This document shows positions 16,991 through 23,888 of a DNA stretch of 64,000 nucleotides, piece by piece; the stretch's first letter is position 1; each line of letters begins with the position of its first letter. The notes beneath the pieces are model-generated. The model was not told the DNA's origin. It saw nothing but the letters and a program-made list of their open reading frames with translations, and searched no databases. Source of the stretch: Methyloversatilis discipulorum (GTDB taxonomy: Bacteria > Pseudomonadota > Gammaproteobacteria > Burkholderiales > Rhodocyclaceae); NCBI RefSeq assembly GCF_000385375.1, contig NZ_ARVV01000001.1, positions 1,922,001 through 1,986,000 on the forward strand. Reading direction: 5' to 3'. The translations under genes were made by a program, and so were the position numbers.

Positions 16991-18664
16991 TCAGCGCAGC
17001 AGCACGCCCAGCAGCAGGATGTTGATCAGCAGGGACACCACCAGCAGCACGCGCAGCAGACGCATCGACATGCGCTCGACCAGCGGCGCGCGGCGCGGCA
17101 GCGCGAGCGGGCGGTGGGCGCCACGTTCGAGTGCGAGCAGGAATTCCTCGGCGGTTTCGAAGCGCGCATCGGGGCTGCGGGCGATGGCTTTCAGCAGCAC
17201 CGCTTCAAGCCACTCGGGCACGTCCGGGCGATAGCGCGTGGGCGGTACCGGTTCGCCGAAGCGCGGACGCTGAAAGGGCTCGATCTCGCCCCACGGGTAG
17301 TGGCGGGTCAGCAGCTGGTAGAGCGTGACGCCGAGCGCGAACAGGTCGCTCGATTCGCTGGCGCTCTGGCCGGCAAACAGTTCCGGCGCCATGTAGCTGG
17401 GCGTGCCCGGGTTGTTGATCTCCTTGAAGTCCTCGCCGTCGGACGCCGCGACGCCAAGATCGAGCACGCGCAGCGTGCCCTGGCTGTCGAGGTGCAGGTT
17501 GTCCGGCTTGATGTCGCGGTGGACGATGCCCAGACGGTGCAGCGTGCCGAGCGCGCGCAGTACGCTGCAGCCCAGCTTGACCACCTGTTCGGTGCTGAAG
17601 TGGTGACCGGCATCGAGGCGCGCGCGCAGGCTGGCGCCGTCGTGCCAGCTCATCAGGTAATAGAGGCGGCTGCGCGGGTGGCCGATCACCTGCGGGAACT
17701 GCGGCGACACGACGCGACGCGCCAGCCACTCTTCGTGCACCAGTGCGGCAATGGCGTCCGGGTCGGCGTCCTCGCGCAGCGTTTTCAGTACGCGTGCCTC
17801 GCCGCTGGCCAGATCGGTGACGCGGTAGAGCAGGGTGACGCGCGACTCGTGCAGCACCGCATCGACGCGCAGGCCATCCATTTCGTCGCCAACGCTGAGC
17901 CGGTGCGGCAGCGACAGACCGGCCGCCTCGGCCAGCCGGTCGCGCAGCGCGGCCTGCGGCAGCGCGTCGACGCGGGCGACCAGTGCGGTGCAGTTGTCGT
18001 TGGCGCCGCGCGCTTCGGCCTGCAGTACCAGCGTCGACGCCAGCGACTCGGCGTCGCCGCCACGCGCCAGCACGGCGGTGATGCCGTCGTCGCGCAGCGT
18101 GTTCCAGACACCGTCGCTCACCAACACGAAGGTGTCGCCGATCTCCAGTTCGCCGTCGGCGTGGTCGACCGAAAGGCGCGCATCGAGGCCGACCGCACGG
18201 TGCAGCACGTTGGACAGTTCCGGGTGGGCCCAGGTGTGGTCCTCGGTGAGCTGCGTCAGGCTGCCGTCGCGATAGAGGTAGATGCGCGAATCACCGACGT
18301 GGGCCAGGTGCCAGCGGGTGCCGCGCAGCACCAGCGCCGACAGCGTGGTGGCCATGCCGGCGGATTCGCGGGTGCGCGCGGCATGTGCGACCAGCCAGCG
18401 GTTCAGCGCGCCCAGCACCTGATCGATCGCCTGCGCGATGCGCCAGGTGTCCGGCGTCGCGTAGTAGTCGTTGAGCAGGCCGCGCACCGTGAACTCGGCC
18501 GCTTCGCGTCCTTTGGCATGGCCGCCGACACCGTCGGCGACCGCCAGCAGCACGCCCTTGGCGTCCAGCGTTTCGCCGGTCGGCGTGACCGCGCCGACGA
18601 AGTCCTCGTTGCGCGGTCGCGGCCCGGTGATCGAGCACTGGCCGATGGACACTGCGAGCGTCAT
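16991..18664 (-). CDS. PP2C phosphatase-Ser/Thr kinase fusion, membrane-anchored
   Basis: 557 aa. Residues 1-240 are a PP2C phosphatase with all metal motifs: PRNED (17-21), ADGVGGH (43-49), GDSR (124-127), SDGVW (183-187) and NDN (222-224). Residues 265-525 are a Hanks-type kinase with Lys294 (RVLKTL), HRDIKPDN (382-389), DLG (402-404, in place of DFG) and APE (426-428). The glycine-rich loop is poorly conserved. Residues 533-556 form one membrane helix, so the catalytic parts face the cytoplasm. It lies between narK (13 bases) and nasA, so a role in switching nitrate uptake or reduction is likely by context. Targets are unknown. Confidence 0.92.
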   Translation of the reverse strand: MTLAVSIGQCSITGPRPRNEDFVGAVTPTGETLDAKGVLLAVADGVGGHAKGREAAEFTVRGLLNDYYATPDTWRIAQAIDQVLGALNRWLVAHAARTRESAGMATTLSALVLRGTRWHLAHVGDSRIYLYRDGSLTQLTEDHTWAHPELSNVLHRAVGLDARLSVDHADGELEIGDTFVLVSDGVWNTLRDDGITAVLARGGDAESLASTLVLQAEARGANDNCTALVARVDALPQAALRDRLAEAAGLSLPHRLSVGDEMDGLRVDAVLHESRVTLLYRVTDLASGEARVLKTLREDADPDAIAALVHEEWLARRVVSPQFPQVIGHPRSRLYYLMSWHDGASLRARLDAGHHFSTEQVVKLGCSVLRALGTLHRLGIVHRDIKPDNLHLDSQGTLRVLDLGVAASDGEDFKEINNPGTPSYMAPELFAGQSASESSDLFALGVTLYQLLTRHYPWGEIEPFQRPRFGEPVPPTRYRPDVPEWLEAVLLKAIARSPDARFETAEEFLLALERGAHRPLALPRRAPLVERMSMRLLRVLLVVSLLINILLLGVLLR

Positions 18665-18677
18665 GATGCCGCCCGGC

Positions 18678-19892
18678 TCAGATGCGCGCCGACGTCAGGT
18701 GTGCCGCGCCCCAGGTGGTGCGCCAGCGGGTCTTCACGCGGGTCAGACCGACCAGCGCGGCGACCGCCAGCAGCGCGAATACGACGAAGCCGGTCTGGTA
18801 GCTGCCGGTGACTTCGCGCGAGTAGCCGAGCGAGGAGGCGAGGTAGAAGCCGCCGATGCCACCGGCCATGCCGACCAGACCGGTCATCACGCCGATCTCG
18901 CGGCGGAAGCGCTGCGGCACCAGCTGGAACACCGCGCCGTTGCCCATGCCCAGCGCCAGCATGGCGCCGACGAACACGACCACCGCCATCCAGGCCTGCG
19001 GCAGGCCGAAGCTCACGCCGAACAGGAAGGCGGCGGCGATCACGTACATCGTGCTCAGCGTGCGGATGCCGCCGATGCGGTCGGCCAGATTGCCGCCGAT
19101 CGGACGCACCAGCGAACCGGCGAACACGCAGGCGGCAGTGAAGTAACCGGCCATCTTCGCGTCCAGCCCGTACTGGGTATTGAAGTAGATGGTGAGCGAC
19201 GAAGCGAGACCGACGAAGCCGCCGAAGGTGACGCTGTAGAAGAACATGAACCACCAGGCGTCGCGGTCCTTCAGCACCTTCAGGTATTCGGCCAGCGTCT
19301 TCGGCGGCGGGCATTCCGGCGCGTCCTTCGCGACCAGCAGGTAGAAGATGAACACTGCGACCAGCGGGATCAGTGCCAGGCCGAACACGTTGATCCAGCC
19401 GAAGGCCGCGGCCAGCCCCGGCGCGAACAGCGCGGCCAGTGCGGTGCCCGAATTTCCGGCGCCGGCGATGCCGAGCGCCGTGCCCTGGTGTTCCGGCGGA
19501 TACCAGCGCGACGCCAGCGGCAGCGCGACAGCGAAGGCGGCGCCGGCGAAGCCGAGGAAGCAGCCGAGCAGCAGCGCCTGTTCATAGCTGTGGATGCCGA
19601 ACTGCCAGGCGACGAACATCGCCGCGATGACGATGACCTGACCGATGGCGCCGGCCTTCTTCGGTTGCAGGTGATCGACCAGCACGCCCATCAGCATGCG
19701 CAGCAGCGCGCCGGCCAGCACCGGAACAGCGACCATGAAACCCTTCTGCGCGTGCGTGAGCTGCAGGTCCTGGGCGATCTGCACACCGAGCGGGCCGAGC
19801 AGCACCCACACCATGAAGGCGAGATCGAAGTAGAGAAAGGCGGCGAACAGCGTGGGCGTGTGGCCGGCCTTGAGAAAAGCTTTCCTGTCCAT
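18678..19892 (-). CDS. narK: NarK/NasA-family MFS nitrate/nitrite transporter
   Basis: Imports nitrate (and perhaps exports nitrite) across the inner membrane. Seen in 404 aa: twelve predicted helices, the MFS nitrate signature GNSGTALAALFAPGLAAAFG in helix 5 and GNGAVFQLVPQRFRREIGVM in helix 11 (glycine-rich nitrate-signature regions of the NNP family), with FYSVTFGGFVGLASSL in helix 8. It follows nirD by 139 bases and precedes the kinase/phosphatase by 13 bases. Assimilatory role follows from the neighbours. Confidence 0.92.
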   Translation of the reverse strand: MDRKAFLKAGHTPTLFAAFLYFDLAFMVWVLLGPLGVQIAQDLQLTHAQKGFMVAVPVLAGALLRMLMGVLVDHLQPKKAGAIGQVIVIAAMFVAWQFGIHSYEQALLLGCFLGFAGAAFAVALPLASRWYPPEHQGTALGIAGAGNSGTALAALFAPGLAAAFGWINVFGLALIPLVAVFIFYLLVAKDAPECPPPKTLAEYLKVLKDRDAWWFMFFYSVTFGGFVGLASSLTIYFNTQYGLDAKMAGYFTAACVFAGSLVRPIGGNLADRIGGIRTLSTMYVIAAAFLFGVSFGLPQAWMAVVVFVGAMLALGMGNGAVFQLVPQRFRREIGVMTGLVGMAGGIGGFYLASSLGYSREVTGSYQTGFVVFALLAVAALVGLTRVKTRWRTTWGAAHLTSARI

Positions 19893-19975
19893 CGGCGGAT
19901 GACCTCCCCGTCATCAATCCGGTCTGCGCGCATCCTTGCGGGCAGCCGTACTCGGGATAGTGGTGATTCGGATTG

Positions 19976-19999
19976 CTGCGACGGCGTTCGCCGTCGCAG
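19976..19999. repeat. Perfect inverted repeat in the nirD-narK spacer
   Basis: CTGCGACGGCG-TT-CGCCGTCGCAG, 11 base pairs with a 2-base centre. No U-run follows on the minus strand, so it is more likely an mRNA stabiliser or processing hairpin than a terminator. Stabilising the 3' end of nirBD mRNA would set the nirBD:narK ratio, by inference. Confidence 0.7.
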
Positions 20000-20031
20000 G
20001 TATTGCGGGCTTCAGCGGACCTCTGCGGACC

Positions 20032-20352
20032 TCAGGCCTTCAGCAGCACCTGGCCGTTCTCGACCTTGACGTCGAAGCCACGCGTGCAGCCGACATCGGG
20101 TGCGACCGCCTCGCCCGACTCCAGCTTGATCTTCCAGCTGTGCAGCGGACAGGTGACCGTGTCGCCATGCACGATGCCCTGCGACAGCGGGCCGCCCTTG
20201 TGCGGGCACTTGTCATGCACAGCGAACACGCGGTCACCATCGGTGCGGAAGATCGCGATGTCGCCGGATTCGGCCGCGACGACGCGCGAGCCGAGCAGCG
20301 GGATGTCTTCGAGCGCGCAGACGTGCGCCCAGGTGGAGGTTTCGGTGCTCAT
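20032..20352 (-). CDS. nirD: Assimilatory nitrite reductase, small subunit (Rieske-like)
   Basis: 106 aa with the NirD Rieske fold that pairs with NirB. Unlike many NirD proteins, both cluster motifs look intact: CPHKGG (Cys-His, residues about 49-54) and CPLHSWKI (Cys-x2-His, about 68-75), so it could hold a [2Fe-2S] cluster. It lies 140 bases downstream of nirB on the same strand; that spacer holds a large inverted repeat. Confidence 0.93.
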   Translation of the reverse strand: MSTETSTWAHVCALEDIPLLGSRVVAAESGDIAIFRTDGDRVFAVHDKCPHKGGPLSQGIVHGDTVTCPLHSWKIKLESGEAVAPDVGCTRGFDVKVENGQVLLKA

Positions 20353-20374
20353 GAGGATTCCTGTATGTGTGTCT

Positions 20375-20488
20375 GGAGGGGCTGGGGGCCAGGGGCCAGG
20401 AGCTAGGGGCCAGGGGCTAGGGAACAGGCGCGGCTTTGCCGCGCGAGGTGGGCTTGTCGCCAGCCCCTGACCCCTAGCCCCTCATCCC
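20375..20488. repeat. G-rich repeat tract with inverted arm in the nirB-nirD spacer
   Basis: The left arm (20375-20427) is built of GGGGCCAG and GGGGCTAG units. A hairpin CGCGGC-TTT-GCCGCG follows (20430-20444). The right arm (20461-20488) is CAGCCCCTGACCCCTAGCCCCT, an imperfect complement of the left arm. The whole spacer can fold into one long stem with the short hairpin at its tip. The left arm alone has runs of four G at close spacing, as in G-quadruplex sequences. Confidence 0.7.
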
Positions 20489-20492
20489 AAGA

Positions 20493-22961
20493 TCAGGCCT
20501 TCATCGCCTGCTTGATGGCGATGGTGCGGAACTCGCGGCCGAGCTCGGATTTCGCGTCGGCTTCGGCGCGCTCCAGCCACGGGTCCTTGTAGTCCTGCAG
20601 CGCGAACAGCAGGCGTTCGTACAGCGCCTTGCGGTTCTCGGCGTCATCGACCACCTTGCCCTTCACGTAGTCGAGACCGACGCGCTCGATGTAGTGCACC
20701 GTGCGTTCGAGGTACCAGCCTTCTTCGCGGTAGAGCTGCAGGAAGGCGCCGGAGTACTCCATCACCTCGTCGTCGCTGGCCACCTTGCAGAAGAACTGCG
20801 CGACTTCGGTCTTGATGCCGCCGTTGCCGGCGACATAGATTTCATAGCCGGATTCGACGCCGATCACGCCCACGTCCTTGATGCCGGCTTCGGCGCAGTT
20901 GCGCGGGCAGCCGGACACGGCGAGCTTCACCTTGTGCGGGCTGTACATGCCGAACAGCATCTTTTCCAGCTTCACGCCCAGACCCATGGACAGCTGGGTG
21001 CCGAAGCGGCAGTGCTCGGCGCCGACGCAGGTCTTCACGGTGCGCAGGCTCTTGCCGTAGGCGTGGCCGGACACCATGCCGGCCTTGGCGAAGTCGGCCC
21101 ACATCGCCGGCAGGTCGTCCTTCTTCACGCCCAAGAGGTCGATGCGCTGGCCGCCGGTCACCTTCACCGTCGGCACCTTGTACTTCTCGGCCGCGTCGGC
21201 GATGGCGCGCAGTTCGCCCGGCGTGGTCAGGCCGCCCCACATGCGCGGCACCACCGAATAGGTGCCGTCCTTCTGGATGTTGGCGTGCGCACGCTCGTTG
21301 ATGAAGCGGCTCTGCGCGTCGTCCTTCGCCTCGTGCGGCCAGGTCGAGATCAGGTAGTAGTTCAGGGCCGGGCGGCAGGAAGCGCAGCCGTTGGGCGTTT
21401 TCCACTTCAGCTCGCGCATCACGGTCGGGATGTCGATCAGGTGGCGGTCGCGGATCGCCGCACGCACGTCGCCGTGGTTCATGTCGGTGCAGCCGCACAT
21501 CGGCTTCGAGCTCGAATCGGCCGGCGTGTAGGCGCCGCCGACGCAGGAGGCGAGAATCTGTTCGACCAGGCCGGTGCAGGAGCCGCAGGAGCTGGAGGCC
21601 TTGGTGTGCTTGCGCACGTCGTCCAGCGAGAACAGCCCCTTCTCCTTGATCGCCTTGACGATGGTGCCCTTGCAAACGCCGTTGCAGCCGCAGACTTCGG
21701 CGGTATCGGGCATCGATGCCGCCTGGGTCTGGCCCTTGTGGCCGACGTCGCCCAGGTGGTTCTGACCGAACATCAGGTGGTCGCGCACGGCGTGGATGTC
21801 CTGACCGTCCTTGATCAGCTGGAAGTACCAGCTGCCGTCGGCGGTGTCGCCGTACAGACAGGCGCCGACCAGGCGCTCACCTTCGAGCACCAGGCGCTTG
21901 TAAACGCCGCCCGCCGGGTCGTGCAGCACGATGTCGTCGCAGCCCGGTCCGCCCATGAAGTTGCCGGCCGAGAACACGTCGATGCCGGTGACCTTCAGCT
22001 TGGTCGAGGTGACGGAGCCTTTGTAGGTGCCGATGCCGTACTGGGCGAGGTGGTTGGCGCATACCTTGGCCTGTTCGAACAGCGGTGCGACCAGGCCGTA
22101 GGCGATGCCGCGGTGGTTCACGCATTCGCCGACCGCGTAGATCTTCGGATCGTAGGTCTGCAGCGTGTCATTGACGACGATGCCGCGGTTGCAGTGGATG
22201 CCGGCCGATTCGGCAAGTTGGGTGTTCGGGCGGATGCCGGCGGCCATCACGACGAGGTCGGCCGGAATGGTTTCGCCGCTCTTGAAGCGCACCGCGGACA
22301 CGCGGCCGTCGCTGCCTGCGATCAGCGATTCGGTCTGCTTCTCCAGCAGGAAGGCGAGGCCCTTCTTTTCCAGCGAGGCCTGCAGCATGTCGGCCGAGGG
22401 TTTGTCGAGCTGGCGCTCCATGATCCACGGCGCCAGATGCACCACGGTCACCTGCATGCCGCGCAGTGCCAGACCGTTGGCCGCTTCCAGTCCGAGCAGA
22501 CCGGCGCCGATGACGACCGCGTGCTTGCGCGTGGCGGCGGCTTCGATCATCGCGTCGGTGTCGGCGATGTCGCGGTAGGCGATCACGCCCGGCAGGTCCT
22601 TGCCCGGCACCGGCAGGATGAAGGGGTTGGAACCGGTGGCCAGCAGCAGGCGGTCGTACTCCGCCTCGGTACCGTCGTCGGCGAACACCTTGCGCGCCTT
22701 GCGGTCGATCTTGACGATCTTCTTGCCGGTGTGCAGCGTGATGTTGTTGTCGCGGTACCAGTCCCAGTCGTTCAGGATGATGTCCTGCACCGTCATTTCA
22801 CCGGCCAGCACCGGCGACAGCAGGATGCGGTTGTAATTCGGATGCGGCTCCGCACCGAACACGGTGATGTCGTACATCTCCGGTGCGATCTTGAGCAGCT
22901 CTTCCAGCGTGCGACAGCCCGCCATCCCGTTGCCGACCATGACCAGACGCTTCTTTTCCAT
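20493..22961 (-). CDS. nirB: Assimilatory NADH-nitrite reductase, large subunit
   Basis: Reduces nitrite to ammonium with six electrons from NAD(P)H via FAD, iron-sulfur clusters and siroheme. Seen in 822 aa: FAD motif VMVGNGMAGCRTLEELL at the N-terminus; the NAD motif VVIGAGLLGLEAANGL; a BFD [2Fe-2S] domain (VCGCNGVCKGTIVKAI...SCGSC); a second BFD-like segment (MCGCTDMNHGDVRAAI...NGCASC); the ferredoxin-like half domains; and the siroheme-[4Fe-4S] ligands TCVGAEHCRFG and SGCPRNCAEAG. First gene of the nitrate block, with a long nitrogen-regulated leader. Confidence 0.96.
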   Translation of the reverse strand: MEKKRLVMVGNGMAGCRTLEELLKIAPEMYDITVFGAEPHPNYNRILLSPVLAGEMTVQDIILNDWDWYRDNNITLHTGKKIVKIDRKARKVFADDGTEAEYDRLLLATGSNPFILPVPGKDLPGVIAYRDIADTDAMIEAAATRKHAVVIGAGLLGLEAANGLALRGMQVTVVHLAPWIMERQLDKPSADMLQASLEKKGLAFLLEKQTESLIAGSDGRVSAVRFKSGETIPADLVVMAAGIRPNTQLAESAGIHCNRGIVVNDTLQTYDPKIYAVGECVNHRGIAYGLVAPLFEQAKVCANHLAQYGIGTYKGSVTSTKLKVTGIDVFSAGNFMGGPGCDDIVLHDPAGGVYKRLVLEGERLVGACLYGDTADGSWYFQLIKDGQDIHAVRDHLMFGQNHLGDVGHKGQTQAASMPDTAEVCGCNGVCKGTIVKAIKEKGLFSLDDVRKHTKASSSCGSCTGLVEQILASCVGGAYTPADSSSKPMCGCTDMNHGDVRAAIRDRHLIDIPTVMRELKWKTPNGCASCRPALNYYLISTWPHEAKDDAQSRFINERAHANIQKDGTYSVVPRMWGGLTTPGELRAIADAAEKYKVPTVKVTGGQRIDLLGVKKDDLPAMWADFAKAGMVSGHAYGKSLRTVKTCVGAEHCRFGTQLSMGLGVKLEKMLFGMYSPHKVKLAVSGCPRNCAEAGIKDVGVIGVESGYEIYVAGNGGIKTEVAQFFCKVASDDEVMEYSGAFLQLYREEGWYLERTVHYIERVGLDYVKGKVVDDAENRKALYERLLFALQDYKDPWLERAEADAKSELGREFRTIAIKQAMKA

Positions 22962-23477
22962 GACCCGTTCCCTCTACCGATTGCTGCAATAACAGACCGC
23001 ACCAGGTGCAGCCGACAACCCTTACCCGGCTGTGTCGCCCGGACCGGTAACGGTTCGCAGGGACGAGCACAGACCTGCGCCTGCAGCATCGCTGGCGCCT
23101 GTAGGGCAAAACCTTTCGTGACCGGATCGTGCCGGTCGGCAAATGACGCGCTTGGTCGGTCGTGTCCCGCCATTGGGAGACGAAGCCGGTAAAACCGGGC
23201 TGCGCGGCGCAGTCGATGCGTCCCGCAGCGTTGACGACAGCCGATCCATCCTGGATGCGGTGCCGGTGTGTCGCAGGCTTGCGCCCGCTTTGTGTCGTCG
23301 ACCTGCTTCAGTGACCGGGCAACCAGCCGGGGCACGACGCATCGTTGCGTCGTGTGTGCCCGGGCCTTTCTATCCAAGTCCGCCGCGCCGTCTGTGCCGG
23401 GGGCCGAACTTCGATGGTGCCGATGTGAACCAAGCCTGGTGCAGGGATGCCCGCACGCGCGGCCAACCCTCTCACGA
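22962..23477 (-). other. Long untranslated leader of nirB (inferred)
   Basis: If transcription starts at the -24/-12 promoter at 23488-23503, the nirB mRNA has about 515 untranslated bases. The frames through this stretch look non-coding: no ribosome sites and no recognisable protein. It contains a strong stem-loop near its 5' end (23328-23362), a second hairpin (GACCGG-CACGAT-CCGGTC, minus strand, 23120-23137) and a GU-containing hairpin near the 3' end followed by a short U-rich run (about 23006-22985). The last could be a weak terminator. Leader-based control is possible but not shown. Confidence 0.5.
23328..23362 (-). other. Stem-loop with A-N2-G hexaloop in the nirB leader
   Basis: On the minus strand CCGGGCAC(ACAC)GACGC-AACGAT-GCGTCGTGCCCCGG: a long stem with a 4-base bulge and a six-base loop AACGAT. 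ANTAR-protein targets have hexaloops with A at position 1 and G at position 4, which this loop satisfies. Those targets are normally two such hairpins in tandem; I do not find a convincing second one close by. Confidence 0.45.
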
Positions 23478-23487
23478 TCATGGACAA

Positions 23488-23503
23488 AGCAAAAGTTTTG
23501 CCA
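23488..23503 (-). promoter_or_regulatory. Sigma-54 (-24/-12) promoter of the nirB block
   Basis: On the minus strand TGGCAAAACTTTTGCT: TGGCA and TTTTGCT with GG and GC exactly 10 bases apart. Only the C of the -24 element is off consensus. An IHF-like site and an NtrC palindrome lie upstream in the right order, which greatly strengthens the call. Confidence 0.8.
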
Positions 23504-23543
23504 GGTCTGTTTCACCTTCCCGATGCCCTCACTCAGAGTGGGT

Positions 23544-23556
23544 CAAGCTGCTGATT
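23544..23556 (-). promoter_or_regulatory. IHF-like site between NtrC box and promoter
   Basis: AATCAGCAGCTTG on the minus strand, one mismatch from the IHF core WATCAANNNNTTR. It lies 41 bases upstream of the -24 element, where bending would bring a bound activator to the promoter. Confidence 0.5.
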
Positions 23557-23624
23557 CATATGGCTTGTTGTTCGGCTTTCGAGGTCTTTCTCGGGCGCAT
23601 GATCATCACAGATGCGGCTGTTCT

Positions 23625-23641
23625 CGCACGGATGTGGTGCA
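23625..23641 (-). promoter_or_regulatory. NtrC-type enhancer of the nirB block
   Basis: On the minus strand TGCACC-ACATC-CGTGCG against the consensus TGCACC-N5-GGTGCA. The GCAC-N7-GTGC core is a perfect inverted repeat with correct spacing. It is centred about 155 bases upstream of the predicted start of transcription. Confidence 0.7.
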
Positions 23642-23697
23642 GCCGCTCTTCACGCCGGTGCGCTCCAGTAAGTCCTGGCGAGGCCGTTAAACAGGTC

Positions 23698-23856
23698 ATG
23701 AACGATCGAGGCCCTGACCACTCCAACCGCCGCACCGGAACAGGCCGGACCACGTTGGCCTGGTGCCTGCTCGCGAGCTGGCTCGTCGCCAGCGGCGGCG
23801 TGCTGCTTGCGCACATGAAAAACAACCCGGTCGATGTCTGCGTGACCCGCGACTGA
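23698..23856 (+). CDS. Small single-helix membrane ORF upstream of the chemoreceptor
   Basis: 52 codons, too short and unsupported to name. Residues 19-40 ([20 protein letters not shown]) are a plausible membrane helix after an Arg-rich polar start, a positive-inside N-in layout. It ends 32 bases before the chemoreceptor start. The only ribosome-site candidate is ACAGG. The frame remains open upstream but that part does not look coding. It could be a real small membrane protein translated with the chemoreceptor, or chance. Confidence 0.35.
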   Translation: MNDRGPDHSNRRTGTGRTTLAWCLLASWLVASGGVLLAHMKNNPVDVCVTRD

Positions 23857-23888
23857 CCGGACAAGAACATCCTCAGGAGACCTTCTCG

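Noticed and set aside
16895-18811. 638-codon open frame on the plus strand
   Set aside because: Antisense to the phosphatase-kinase gene, whose catalytic motifs are intact.
23120-23137. Second ANTAR hairpin (GACCGG-CACGAT-CCGGTC) in the nirB leader
   Set aside because: The stem is perfect and the loop has six bases, but position 1 is C rather than A and it lies about 200 bases from the first hairpin, too far for a normal tandem target.
20694-23192. 832-codon open frame on the plus strand
   Set aside because: Antisense to nirB, with no domain and no ribosome site.
23143-23697. Upstream extension of the small membrane ORF to 237 codons
   Set aside because: The added part runs through the predicted promoter, IHF and NtrC sites, has mixed Cys/Arg-rich composition and no family match; only the last 52 codons look plausible.
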